NCBI GenBank assembly: GCA_946223355.1
Contig: CAMIPB010000002.1
Coordinates: 1-64,000, forward strand
DNA: 64,000 bases
Direction: 5' to 3'
Source of the DNA: an uncultured Corynebacterium sp.
GTDB lineage: Bacteria; Actinomycetota; Actinomycetes; Mycobacteriales; Mycobacteriaceae
Shown here: positions 1 through 8,590 of the stretch, one piece after another
How positions within the stretch are numbered: the stretch's first letter is position 1
Layout: every line of letters begins with the position of its first letter
Program-made: the position numbers and the translations under genes
The notes under the pieces: model-generated
The model's input: only the letters and a program-made list of their open reading frames with translations
Database searches by the model: none
What the model was told of the DNA's origin: nothing

Positions 1-52
1 GAGCATTCGACTGTTAATCGAAGGGTCACTGGTTCGAGCCCAGTTGGAGGAG
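1..52 (+). tRNA. tRNA-Asn (anticodon GTT), 5' end outside the window
   Basis: The window opens inside the D arm. The anticodon stem is at 6-10 and 18-22, with loop ctgttaa at 11-17 and anticodon GTT at 13-15. The T stem-loop is at 28-44 with ttcgagc in the loop. The 3' acceptor strand is at 45-51 and the discriminator G is at 52. CCA is not encoded. The anticodon loop and T loop fit asparagine tRNA. The 3' end of this gene is a typical tyrosine-integrase target, and an integrase remnant lies immediately downstream. Confidence 0.93.
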
Positions 53-58
53 CAGAGT

Positions 59-90
59 AAACCCGCTGTTCACAGCGGGTTTTATTTTTT
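59..90 (+). terminator. Rho-independent terminator of tRNA-Asn
   Basis: A perfect 10-bp stem (59-68 with 73-82, core CCCGCTG/CAGCGGG) closes a TTCA loop and is followed by ATTTTTT. It ends the tRNA-Asn transcript. Confidence 0.9.
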
Positions 91-175
91 CTCATCTCCC
101 AGGGTGGGAGCTCCGTGGCACACACGTGCCATATCGCCGGGTTCGGGACGGCTAGCAAACAGGTTCTCCCCTCAC

Positions 176-1166
176 CTATGCAGCCTCCTCAGAGGATTCC
201 ATTCTCGGTGGATTAAGAAGGCTTGCAGGGGTGAACTGGGCCAAGATGTCGTTGTGATTGCCCGTTTCCTTAGGTCGCTTGATGTAGTGGCGACCGGTGA
301 TGCTGGGACTCGTATGCCCAAGATGCCGAGCAGCTTCCTCTGCCCCACGAATCTCAGCGATTCGAGTAGCAACGGTGGAGCGAAAACTCTTGAGCATAAC
401 GTGGCTGAATTCTTCCCCACGTACTTCCCTAAATCGCGTCCCGATGTTGTGCATGCATAACAGTGTCCCGGCATTTGAAGGAAAGACGTAGGGACAGTCA
501 GATGATCGTTTGCTCGGCGCTCACGAAGCATCTGAGCGAACCAATCAGGAATTACAATCTGCCTGTAACCGGCAGCTGTCTTCGGCTCTGGTTGCCGCAA
601 CAGGACTCCGTCTTGGCGCACTACGCAGCCAGACACGATTAATGTCGCCGGTGTCGACTCAAGATCGACTTCATCCCACAACAGCGCAGGAAGTTCACCC
701 GGGCGAATTCCGGTCGCCATCAGACAACACAAAATGCCGACCATATCGGTTCGTTTCCCGCGTTTCTCCCAGTCCGTAGCAAGTTTCAGTAGCTCTTGAA
801 ACTCGTCCGCTGTGAGGGCTACTGGGTCGTCAATTTTGGGTACGGGTAGCTTCGCGGTACGGGCGGGGTTGTTTTTCCAGTCCCCCCCACCTCTTGCCGC
901 ATTGCAATATCGAAGGCGTGGAGGAGTAAGACCCTCAGATGGCGGGCAGATGTTGGAAGAATCTCAGCCACATTGGAAAGCCACGCGTGTATCGCACGCG
1001 TTGAGCATTCACGCAGGGTTAATTTTCCAATCGCCGGATAGTCTCTATCACCAGCGATGAAACAGCGGTGACGCTCGTACATGTTCACTGTCTGTATGCG
1101 ATTGCCTTTACCTGCTTCTCCTGCCCGCAACGCCTTCAAAGTGATGTCTACCAGTTCCATACGCAA
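176..1166 (-). pseudogene. tyrosine recombinase/phage integrase, frameshifted and N-terminally truncated
   Basis: Three reading-frame pieces on the minus strand add up to one integrase. The 1166-~888 piece has a core-binding domain. The ~888-~492 piece has the catalytic motif TGIRPGEL and the beta-hairpin lysine region KTAAGYRQ. The ~492-176 piece has SFRSTVAT, HLGHTS and the RHYI tyrosine motif. The first frame change falls in a run of seven C at 882-888. The second falls near the GGG at 491-493, where one missing base would restore the frame. The His of the HxxR box is replaced by Lys (KSFR). The arm-binding N-terminus is absent, because the gene starts right at the wecB terminator. It is most likely the scar of an element that integrated at tRNA-Asn and was then deleted. 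No second copy of the tRNA 3' end was seen on the far side. Confidence 0.85.
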
Positions 1167-1202
1167 AAGAAATAGGCATGTAGCCCTACGACTACATGCC
1201 TA
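1163..1202 (-). terminator. Rho-independent terminator downstream of wecB
   Basis: A perfect 11-bp inverted repeat (1173-1183 with 1192-1202, arm TAGGCATGTAG) has an 8-nt loop. On the minus strand it is followed by TTTCTTTT, the layout expected for termination of wecB. It separates wecB from the integrase remnant. Confidence 0.88.
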
Positions 1203-1226
1203 CAAAGCTGAGGGTGCTAGCTGAGG

Positions 1227-2387
1227 CTATGCCTCAGGGGCGAAATCCTCGATACGCTCACCCACGCCCATAAGCTCTGCAATGGCGGCTACTGAGCGCT
1301 CAGCGCCTTTGCCGTCGCCGTATGGGTTCACGGCGTTGGCCATGGCCTTGTACGCGGCTTCGTCGTCAAGCAAGAGCTTTGCTTCAGCGACGATGAGCTT
1401 GCGGTTGGTGCCCACAAGTTTCACAGTGCCGGCAACGACGGCCTCAGGACGCTCGGTGTTCTCACGCATAACAAGGACTGGCTTGCCCAAGGCAGGGGCC
1501 TCTTCCTGGACTCCGCCGGAGTCAGTGAGGACTAAGTGTGCGCGGTTCATGAGCTTGGTGAACTGATCGTATGGCAATGGATTAGTGATGGCCACGTTGT
1601 TCAAGGTCTCGATCTGCGGCATGACTGCTTCACGAACCTTCGGGTTCAGGTGCAAAGGCAAGACGAAGATGTGGTCAGTGTACTCGTTGGCCAAGTCCTG
1701 AACAGCGCCACCGATTTCAGCCATTGCTTCCAAGTTTTCACGGCGGTGAGTGGTCACCAAAACAATGCGCTTATCGGTCTCAGCAGCTTCCTGAAGCTTA
1801 GGATCCTCGAAGGTGGTGTCCCAAGATGCAGCCTCAAGCAGTGCGTCAATAACCGTGTTACCGGTGACAACGATGTCCTTGGAGCGGAAGTTCTCACGGC
1901 GAAGGTTGTCCATCGAACCGCTGGTTGGCGCGAGGTGCAACGATGCGACCTGACCAATGAGGCGGCGGTTTGCCTCTTCCGGGAACGGCGCCATGATGTC
2001 ACCAGTACGCAAACCTGCCTCCAGGTGAACAATCTTCACCCCACGGTGAAAACCAGCAATAGCAGCAGTCATAGCGGTGGAGGTATCACCCTGGGAGATA
2101 ATGACGTCCGGCTGCTCTTGCTCAATGACATGATCGAGACTTTCCAGAGACCGGGAAACGAATTGATTGAGGGATTGACCAGTTTTCATTAGAGCTAGGT
2201 CGCATTTCGGCACAATTTCGAACATGTGATTGACCTGATCTAGCATCTCTTTATGCTGACCGGTTGACACTGCCACAGATTCAAAGCGGTCATCGTTGTC
2301 CAGAGCCTTGATTACCGGCGCTACCTTGATTGCTTCTGGGCGGGTGCCGTAGATCGTCATGACCTTGGGCTTGCACGCGGGAGGCAT
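1227..2387 (-). CDS. wecB: UDP-N-acetylglucosamine 2-epimerase (non-hydrolysing)
   Basis: This 386-residue cytosolic enzyme interconverts UDP-GlcNAc and UDP-ManNAc, supplying ManNAc units for cell-wall glycans. Family motifs appear in order: GTRPEAIK near residue 14, QGDTSTAM near 99, HLEAGLRT near 121, FPEEANR near 135, THRREN near 213, DSGGVQEE at about 289 and RENTERPEA near 308. The length is normal for the family. The ATG start is preceded by a clear AAGGAG about six bases upstream. It is a single gene: it ends at its own terminator, and the cyd operon lies on the other strand across a 200-bp gap. The product call is firm; the polymer it feeds cannot be read from this window. Confidence 0.93.
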   Translation of the reverse strand: MPPACKPKVMTIYGTRPEAIKVAPVIKALDNDDRFESVAVSTGQHKEMLDQVNHMFEIVPKCDLALMKTGQSLNQFVSRSLESLDHVIEQEQPDVIISQGDTSTAMTAAIAGFHRGVKIVHLEAGLRTGDIMAPFPEEANRRLIGQVASLHLAPTSGSMDNLRRENFRSKDIVVTGNTVIDALLEAASWDTTFEDPKLQEAAETDKRIVLVTTHRRENLEAMAEIGGAVQDLANEYTDHIFVLPLHLNPKVREAVMPQIETLNNVAITNPLPYDQFTKLMNRAHLVLTDSGGVQEEAPALGKPVLVMRENTERPEAVVAGTVKLVGTNRKLIVAEAKLLLDDEAAYKAMANAVNPYGDGKGAERSVAAIAELMGVGERIEDFAPEA

Positions 2388-2597
2388 TACTCTCCTTGGG
2401 AATAGGGTTTTGATCGTTAACAGCTTAACGGATAAAAACAGACTTAGATCAGGTGCGCGAAAATCTAAGCAAGAGTTAAGGAACGATTGTGAATTAGCTC
2501 CCGTTCAGCGCATATTTTCCACCTTTATGGAACTAAAGTTGGATACCGTACGACTGGCTCTTGAACGGCAAAAATCGTGAGGAGTCTTGATGTAGGC

Positions 2598-4193
2598 ATG
2601 GATGTTCTAGATCTAGTGTTAGTTTCGCGGTGGCAGTTTGGTATTACGACCATCTACCACTACATATTCGTACCGCTCACGCTCGGGCTGGCGCCGCTGG
2701 TGGCCCTCATGGAGACCATGTGGGTGAAAACCAACGCGGAAAAGTGGCTGCGAGCTACCAAGTTCTTTGGCAACTTATTCCTCATTAACTTTGCTATGGG
2801 CGTGGTCACCGGCATCGTACAGGAATTCCAGTTTGGGATGAACTGGTCCGAGTACTCCAAGTTCGTGGGTGACGTGTTCGGAGCGCCGCTGGCGCTCGAG
2901 GGCTTGGCCGCGTTCTTCTTTGAATCCATCTTCCTGGGCGTGTGGATCTTCGGCTGGGGCCGGGTACCCAAGTGGTTACACCTGACCGCCATGTGGATGG
3001 TGGCCATCGCTACTCATATGTCCGCGTACTTCATCATCGTGGCCAACTCCTTCATGCAGCACCCAGTAGGAGCGAAATACAACCCGGAGACCGGACGCGC
3101 AGAACTAGAAAACATCTGGGAACTGCTCACCAACAGCACGGCACTCAATGCCTTTCCACACGCGATATTTGGCGGCTGGTTATTCGGCGCGACCTTTGTG
3201 ACCGGAATTGCAGGCTGGTGGATGGTGAAAGAGGGGCGCAGAAGAACTACACCGAACGGCGCAATCAACGTGGATATGTGGCGCACCCTCACCCGCATGG
3301 GTGCATGGGCAATCCTGGTATCCGTCGTGCTTTTGTCCGTGACCGGACACTCGCAGGCACAGCTGATGTTTGAACAGCAGCCCATGAAGATGGCGTCAGC
3401 CGAAGCGCTCTGTGAGACCACGACTGACCCGAACTTCTCTATTCTTTCGTTGTCCTTTAGCAACAGCTGCCAAGACGCGGTCAAGCTAATCGGCGTGCCT
3501 TTTGTGCTTTCCTTCCTCGCACAAAATCAGTTCTCTGGTGTGACTCTGCAAGGCGTTAATGACCTCCAGGCGCAGTACGAACAGCTCTACGGACCAGGTG
3601 ACTACTCCCCTGACATGTTTGTCACTTACTGGTCATTCCGCCTCATGATCTTCTTCATGGTCATCCCGCTCATTATGGCCGTGGTCGGACTATGGCTGAC
3701 CCGGAAGAAGAAAGTCCCGCGGGCGCGTTGGGTGCAGTGGGCATGCTTATGGGCACTGCCGGCACCATTTGCGGGCAACATGTTCGGCTGGGTATTTACA
3801 GAAATGGGCCGCCAGCCCTGGGTGGTACACCCCAACCCGGAATACGGACCAGAAACATTAGGAGACAAAGAGCAAATCCACCTGCTCGTTGATGCCGGAG
3901 TATCAGACCACGCACCTTGGGTGGTATTGACCTCACTCATCATCTTTACGCTCCTCTACGGCGTGCTGGCTGTGGTGTGGTACTGGCTACTACGAAAACA
4001 CGTGCTGGACGGCACCGAGAATCTAGACCTGCTTTCGGGCCAAAGTGACGGCGCTGATGGCGGCAATAACGGCGGTGATGCTGGCGATGGTCTTGGCGAT
4101 GGCCCTGGTGGTCGTGGCGGTGGTACTGCGGGTGTCTTGGACGCCGATGACAAACTCGTATTCAGCCAGAAGCAAGACGTGAAGGAGAACTAG
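2598..4193 (+). CDS. cydA: cytochrome bd oxidase subunit I
   Basis: This quinol oxidase subunit carries haems b558, b595 and d and reduces oxygen to water at low oxygen without pumping protons. It is a multi-span membrane protein of about 531 residues. His21, in the first helix (TTIYHYIFVP), corresponds to the conserved haem-ligand histidine. A second conserved His lies in NAFPHAIFGG, and the signature GRQPW is present. The quinol-binding loop is short, as in actinobacteria. A GTG at 2577 is in frame, but it lies inside the ribosome-site region (GAGGAG at 2579-2584). The ATG at 2598 starts directly before the first helix and is preferred. The C-terminus carries a Gly/Asp-rich tail of about 45 residues that is not part of the fold. 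It is the first gene of cydABDC; the cydB start follows the stop after 3 bases. Confidence 0.95.
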   Translation: MDVLDLVLVSRWQFGITTIYHYIFVPLTLGLAPLVALMETMWVKTNAEKWLRATKFFGNLFLINFAMGVVTGIVQEFQFGMNWSEYSKFVGDVFGAPLALEGLAAFFFESIFLGVWIFGWGRVPKWLHLTAMWMVAIATHMSAYFIIVANSFMQHPVGAKYNPETGRAELENIWELLTNSTALNAFPHAIFGGWLFGATFVTGIAGWWMVKEGRRRTTPNGAINVDMWRTLTRMGAWAILVSVVLLSVTGHSQAQLMFEQQPMKMASAEALCETTTDPNFSILSLSFSNSCQDAVKLIGVPFVLSFLAQNQFSGVTLQGVNDLQAQYEQLYGPGDYSPDMFVTYWSFRLMIFFMVIPLIMAVVGLWLTRKKKVPRARWVQWACLWALPAPFAGNMFGWVFTEMGRQPWVVHPNPEYGPETLGDKEQIHLLVDAGVSDHAPWVVLTSLIIFTLLYGVLAVVWYWLLRKHVLDGTENLDLLSGQSDGADGGNNGGDAGDGLGDGPGGRGGGTAGVLDADDKLVFSQKQDVKEN

Positions 4194-4196
4194 GCC

Positions 4197-5201
4197 ATGG
4201 ACTTGCAAACACTGTGGTTCCTACTCATTGCGGTGCTTCTCACCGGATACTTTGTCCTTGAAGGCTTCGACTTCGGTGTCGGCATGCTACTGCCCTTCAT
4301 TGGAAACGACGCGCGACGTACTGCCGCAATGAAAGCGATTGGGCCGGTGTGGGACGGTAATGAGGTCTGGCTCATCACTGCAGGCGGTGCTATATTCGCA
4401 GCTTTTCCCGTGTGGTACGCCACCATGTTCTCCGGGCTCTACTTGCCACTACTGCTTATCCTGGTAGGCCTGATCCTGCGCGGCGTGGGCGTTGAATGGC
4501 GCATCAAGGTAGATACAGTCGCTTGGCGAAAGAAGATGGACACGCTGACCTGCATCGGAAGTTGGATCCCAGCGGTCCTGTGGGGCGTGGCCTTTGCCAA
4601 CATCGCAGCAGGCATCCCGCTCGATGCAGAAGGAAACTTAAATAGCTTCACCGATGGCTTTATCGGACTACTCAACCCCTTCGGGTTGTTGGGCGGGGTA
4701 GCCTTCGCGCTCCTGTTCATGTTGCACGGCGCCACCTTCCTAGGGTTTAAAACCCATAACCCCTTGCGCGCACTCGTGCACAATATTGCTCTCAAGGTTC
4801 TTGCGCTACCGACCATGCTCGTTGGCGGTGGCCTAGTGTTCTGGCTCCAACTCTCGTATGGAAAAGCCTGGACCTGGGTACTCGTGGCGCTCATCGTTGT
4901 AGGACTAGTAGCTACCATCGGCGCACTGGCACTCGGCCGTGACTACTGGGCCTTTGCCGGAACCTTCGTTGCCATCCTGTGCACCTCCGCACTCATTTTT
5001 GGCAGCATCTTTCCTAACGTGCTGCCAAGCTCACTTGACCCGGCCAACTGCCTGGATATCTACTCCGCAGCAAGCGGCGACTACACCTTGACGGTCATGT
5101 CCTGGGCCGCGCTGCTTCTCCTCCCACCGGTGCTGCTGGTGCAAGGCTGGACCTACTGGGTATTTCGCAAGCGCATCAAGGTTGAAGGCTTCTCGCAGTA
5201 A
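4197..5201 (+). CDS. cydB: cytochrome bd oxidase subunit II
   Basis: This is the 334-residue membrane partner of CydA, which it stabilises in the bd oxidase. The N-terminal EGFDFGVGM motif (about residues 22-30) and GPVWDGNEVWLI are diagnostic. About eight or nine hydrophobic segments follow. AAGGAG precedes the ATG, and the gap to cydA is 3 bases, so the two are co-translated. The stop is followed by AGGAA, which serves the next gene, cydD. Length and motifs are normal. Confidence 0.95.
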   Translation: MDLQTLWFLLIAVLLTGYFVLEGFDFGVGMLLPFIGNDARRTAAMKAIGPVWDGNEVWLITAGGAIFAAFPVWYATMFSGLYLPLLLILVGLILRGVGVEWRIKVDTVAWRKKMDTLTCIGSWIPAVLWGVAFANIAAGIPLDAEGNLNSFTDGFIGLLNPFGLLGGVAFALLFMLHGATFLGFKTHNPLRALVHNIALKVLALPTMLVGGGLVFWLQLSYGKAWTWVLVALIVVGLVATIGALALGRDYWAFAGTFVAILCTSALIFGSIFPNVLPSSLDPANCLDIYSAASGDYTLTVMSWAALLLLPPVLLVQGWTYWVFRKRIKVEGFSQ

Positions 5202-5210
5202 GGAAGCAAA

Positions 5211-6902
5211 ATTTCCACGACAAAAACACCACTTGATCCTCGCCTGCTCCGCTATGCACCGCCAGCGCGCAGGCACATCATCGGCACCGGGATCGCGCAG
5301 GCACTAACCACAATCCTGGTCATTGCACGCGGGGTGCTGGTGGGCATCGCGCTCGCGGGCACAATTACCGGCAGCTTACCTGTTGGTGATTCACGCTGGT
5401 GGCTCATCATCGGTGCCACCTGCGGGGTGGCCGTGGCACATGCCGTAACGGTTTATATGGCGCAGCGGGCCGCGGCGGCGTCAGTAAGCAACGTCATTGA
5501 TGAACTGCGCACCCGGACCTTTGCTGCACTGTCTACCAAAGACCCGCGATGGGTAGAGGAAAATGCACCGCGCTGGAAAGTAACACTGGTGGAGGGGCTC
5601 AATGAATTCCGCCCTTATCTCAGTGACTATGTCCCCTCCCTCATCGCCGTGGCGCTTGCCACCCCGGCGAGCTTGGCCGTGGTGTTTTACTTTGACTGGG
5701 TCTCCGGAATCATCGCGCTGGTAACAATGCCGCTTATTCCGGCTTTTATGGCTCTTATTGGGCTACTGACCAAGGAGCGTACTCAGCGGCGCTTGGATGT
5801 GACTGCGGCGTTGGGGGCGCGGTTGGGTGATTTACTCAAAGGTTCCTTGACGCTGCGCACCCAAGGGCAAACGGTACAGCCTGCGCAGTCCTTGGAACGA
5901 ACCGCACATCGGCACAACCAATCCACGATGTCCGTGCTCCGGTTAGCTTTTCTCTCATCGTTCGCGCTGGAGTTTTTAGCCACCCTTTCCGTGGCTGTCA
6001 TTGCGGTCAATGTCGGTTTACGGCTGGTGTATGGCGGAATGGAACTCCTTCCCGCACTCGTGGTGCTCATCATCGCGCCTGAAGTGTTCAATCCGCTCCG
6101 CGCTGTGGGCACCAATTTTCATGCCGCCGCAAATGGCAAGGAAGCGGCGGACGCCGTCTTTGGGCTACTGGACGCAGATTCGGATGAAGGTAATGCTGGC
6201 GTTGAGTCGGGCGAGAGCGTTGCCTTGGTGGGAGACACTGAAGAGGTGCGGGTCCGGGAATTATCCATTTCCGGGCGTGATGGGCTGCGGCCACACCGGC
6301 TGTCGTTTGATGCGAAGCCCGGTCAGGTGACGGTGCTTTTCGGTGGGAACGGCAGTGGAAAATCTACGGTGCTCCTGGCACTGCTTGGGCTGTTACCGCA
6401 AAAAACCTGGACGGGTGAGCTTCACCGCCCTGACTGGCCGATGCACTTCTTACCCACCACCCCGCTGCTCGTGGCTGGCACGGTAGCAGACAACCTGACT
6501 CATCTCGGGGCACCGCTACAAGCGTGCAATAGCGCACGCTCTGCTACGGGTTTTGATACTCCCAACGAACAGATGGTGGCCGCGGACGGCCGTGGCATTT
6601 CCGCCGGGCAAGCGCAGCGTTTAGCGTGGACCCGGCTGCTTGGAGCGCTGCAGAAAGATTGCGTGAGAGCAGGCGCGGGTGGCTCGGTTGAATCGGTCGG
6701 TGCGGGAAGATCGGTGGGCATAAAGGCATCGTCAAAGCGGGCGATCGTGCTGATGGATGAGCCCACGGCGCATCTGGACCCAGCGCTGGTGGAATTGTTC
6801 ATCGCCACGACCCGGAGCCTTGCGGACCAGGGACACATTGTTATTGTGGCGAGCCATGACGTGGCGGTGGTCGCCGCGGCTGACGAGGTGGTGACGCTAT
6901 GA
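5211..6902 (+). CDS. cydD: ABC exporter CydD, needed for cytochrome bd assembly; probable ATT start
   Basis: This is one half of the CydDC heterodimer, which exports thiols (glutathione or cysteine type) and is needed to assemble cytochrome bd. The transmembrane domain comes first. The nucleotide-binding domain has Walker A GGNGSGKST, signature SAGQAQRL, Walker B IVLMDEPTAHLD and the H-loop VASHD. Codons run open from the cydB stop, but no ATG, GTG or TTG occurs before the GTG at 5334, which would delete most of the first helix. AGGAA at 5201-5205 stands 5 bases before ATT at 5211, giving a start STTKTPLDPRLLR that fits the family. About 25 extra Gly/Ser/Val-rich residues sit between the signature and Walker B. 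It overlaps cydC by 4 bases (ATGA). Family call firm; start inferred. Confidence 0.88.
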   Translation: MSTTKTPLDPRLLRYAPPARRHIIGTGIAQALTTILVIARGVLVGIALAGTITGSLPVGDSRWWLIIGATCGVAVAHAVTVYMAQRAAAASVSNVIDELRTRTFAALSTKDPRWVEENAPRWKVTLVEGLNEFRPYLSDYVPSLIAVALATPASLAVVFYFDWVSGIIALVTMPLIPAFMALIGLLTKERTQRRLDVTAALGARLGDLLKGSLTLRTQGQTVQPAQSLERTAHRHNQSTMSVLRLAFLSSFALEFLATLSVAVIAVNVGLRLVYGGMELLPALVVLIIAPEVFNPLRAVGTNFHAAANGKEAADAVFGLLDADSDEGNAGVESGESVALVGDTEEVRVRELSISGRDGLRPHRLSFDAKPGQVTVLFGGNGSGKSTVLLALLGLLPQKTWTGELHRPDWPMHFLPTTPLLVAGTVADNLTHLGAPLQACNSARSATGFDTPNEQMVAADGRGISAGQAQRLAWTRLLGALQKDCVRAGAGGSVESVGAGRSVGIKASSKRAIVLMDEPTAHLDPALVELFIATTRSLADQGHIVIVASHDVAVVAAADEVVTL

Positions 6903-8590
6903 CCGGGCACGAAGGTAAGCCGACTCGGCTGGGCGGTCGCGGTGGAACATTGCGGCCGGGAGGTCGCGGTGGAGCGCTGCGGGCTGTGATAGCCGCGGCA
7001 GGGCTCTCCATCCCGCGGTTGCTGTGGGCGATAGTTCTGGGATCTATTACGTTGCTCTCCGCAATGACGCTGACAGTGCTGTCTGGTTGGTTGATTACCC
7101 GGGCGTGGCAGATGCCACCGGTGCTCGAACTATCCGTTGCCATCACCGCCGTGCGGGCGCTGGGAATTTCCCGAGCAGTATTCCGCTACATAGACCGGCT
7201 GGCCTCACACAACCTCGCATTAGGCAGCCTTGCAACACTACGGGTCGCGCTCTTCCAGGCATTGGCATTTGGTAAATACACCGCCACGGCCAAAAAGGAC
7301 GTGCTCAACTCCCATCTCAGCGCTGATTGTGACCGAATCTCAGATTTCATTGTGCGCGTCCTCGTCCCCGCGGGCGTAGCGGCAGTAACGTCCATAATCG
7401 CAGTAGTGGCCACATGCACACTGCACCCGGCTGCCGGAGTGGTCCTTGTCGTGTGCTTCCTGTTCACCGGGATCGTCGTGCCAGTGTTAGTGGCGCGTGC
7501 CAGCCGCGACCACGAAGATATTGCGGCAGACGACGAACTCGCCGCACTCATGAACACCGTCTTGGTCCACCGCGCAGAATACGCAGCTGCGGGGATGCTC
7601 GAAACACAGAAACAAGCCGTGCAGGAATCGTCATCACGCAGCAATCGGGCGGTCGTGCGCGCCCATAAGCCACTTGCAACAGCACAGTTTATTTCGGAGC
7701 TGGCAAACGCAGTAGCAATCATTGCTGCGGTGGCGATAGGCACCTGGGCCTACCCCGGCTCCGCCACCTGGCTCGGCATGCTGGCTTTCCTCCCCATGGC
7801 TGCTTTCGAATCCCACGCCGCACTTCCTGCAGCTGGACGTCAATGGGCAAAATCTTCCGCCGCGGCCGCCCGGCTCGCACCCGTTCTGAGCACGCGGCGC
7901 GGTAGTGGCAATACAACCGCGCATAACGCTGCGAAGGCGGGCCAGGATGCTCCGGCGAAGGATGTGCTGGAAGAAGAACCGCAGCTCGAGATACGTGGTG
8001 TGCGGTGCCAATTCGGCGACACGGACTGGGATTTCATTGTGCCTTTCGGGCACCGCAAACTCATCCAGGGGCCTTCCGGAATTGGCAAAACCACCCTGCT
8101 AGAAACAATCGCAGGTCTCCTCCCCACCACCGCCGGGACGGTGCTGGTAGGAAACACAGCAATCCGCGACTACGACGAGCCGACCCAACGCGCGCTTGTC
8201 AGCTATCACAGCGAAGATGCCTGGATTTTCCGCGCCAGCATAAAAGAAAACCTGGCGGTGGCCAACCCCACGGCGTCGGAAGCACTCTACGACGAGGTAC
8301 TGCGCGCTGTGGGACTCATGGGATGGGTACAGGGACTTGACGGCGGCATCGACCACGAACTTGCCGACGGCGCCAACTCGCTATCCGCCGGGCAACGTCG
8401 CCGCCTGCTCCTCGCCCGGGCGCTCATCTCCCCAGCGCCCATCCTGTGCCTTGACGAACCCACCGAGCACATTGCGCACGACGACGCCCAACAATTACTA
8501 GCACTGCTTCTCGACGCCACCGCCGAACTGCCCGGCGCGCGGGCGAAGCGCACCATCGTGGTAGTCAGCCACGATGCCACCGCGGCCTAG
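6899..8590 (+). CDS. cydC: ABC exporter CydC, needed for cytochrome bd assembly
   Basis: This is the second half of the CydDC exporter, 563 residues. A basic, Gly-rich N-terminus (about 28 residues, partly a duplicated RPGGRGG-like block) precedes six helices. The ATPase domain has Walker A GPSGIGKTT, signature SLSAGQRRRL, Walker B ILCLDEPTEHI and the H-loop VVSHD. The D-loop region reads EHI, not the usual xLD. It starts by ATGA overlap with cydD. It is the last gene of the operon, and its TAG stop shares the tetranucleotide CTAG with the stop of the convergent mycolyltransferase-like gene. Confidence 0.93.
   Translation: MTGHEGKPTRLGGRGGTLRPGGRGGALRAVIAAAGLSIPRLLWAIVLGSITLLSAMTLTVLSGWLITRAWQMPPVLELSVAITAVRALGISRAVFRYIDRLASHNLALGSLATLRVALFQALAFGKYTATAKKDVLNSHLSADCDRISDFIVRVLVPAGVAAVTSIIAVVATCTLHPAAGVVLVVCFLFTGIVVPVLVARASRDHEDIAADDELAALMNTVLVHRAEYAAAGMLETQKQAVQESSSRSNRAVVRAHKPLATAQFISELANAVAIIAAVAIGTWAYPGSATWLGMLAFLPMAAFESHAALPAAGRQWAKSSAAAARLAPVLSTRRGSGNTTAHNAAKAGQDAPAKDVLEEEPQLEIRGVRCQFGDTDWDFIVPFGHRKLIQGPSGIGKTTLLETIAGLLPTTAGTVLVGNTAIRDYDEPTQRALVSYHSEDAWIFRASIKENLAVANPTASEALYDEVLRAVGLMGWVQGLDGGIDHELADGANSLSAGQRRRLLLARALISPAPILCLDEPTEHIAHDDAQQLLALLLDATAELPGARAKRTIVVVSHDATAA

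Noticed and set aside
1536..2192. A 218-residue plus-strand frame inside wecB
   Set aside because: It is a shadow of wecB with no ribosome site and no recognisable domain.
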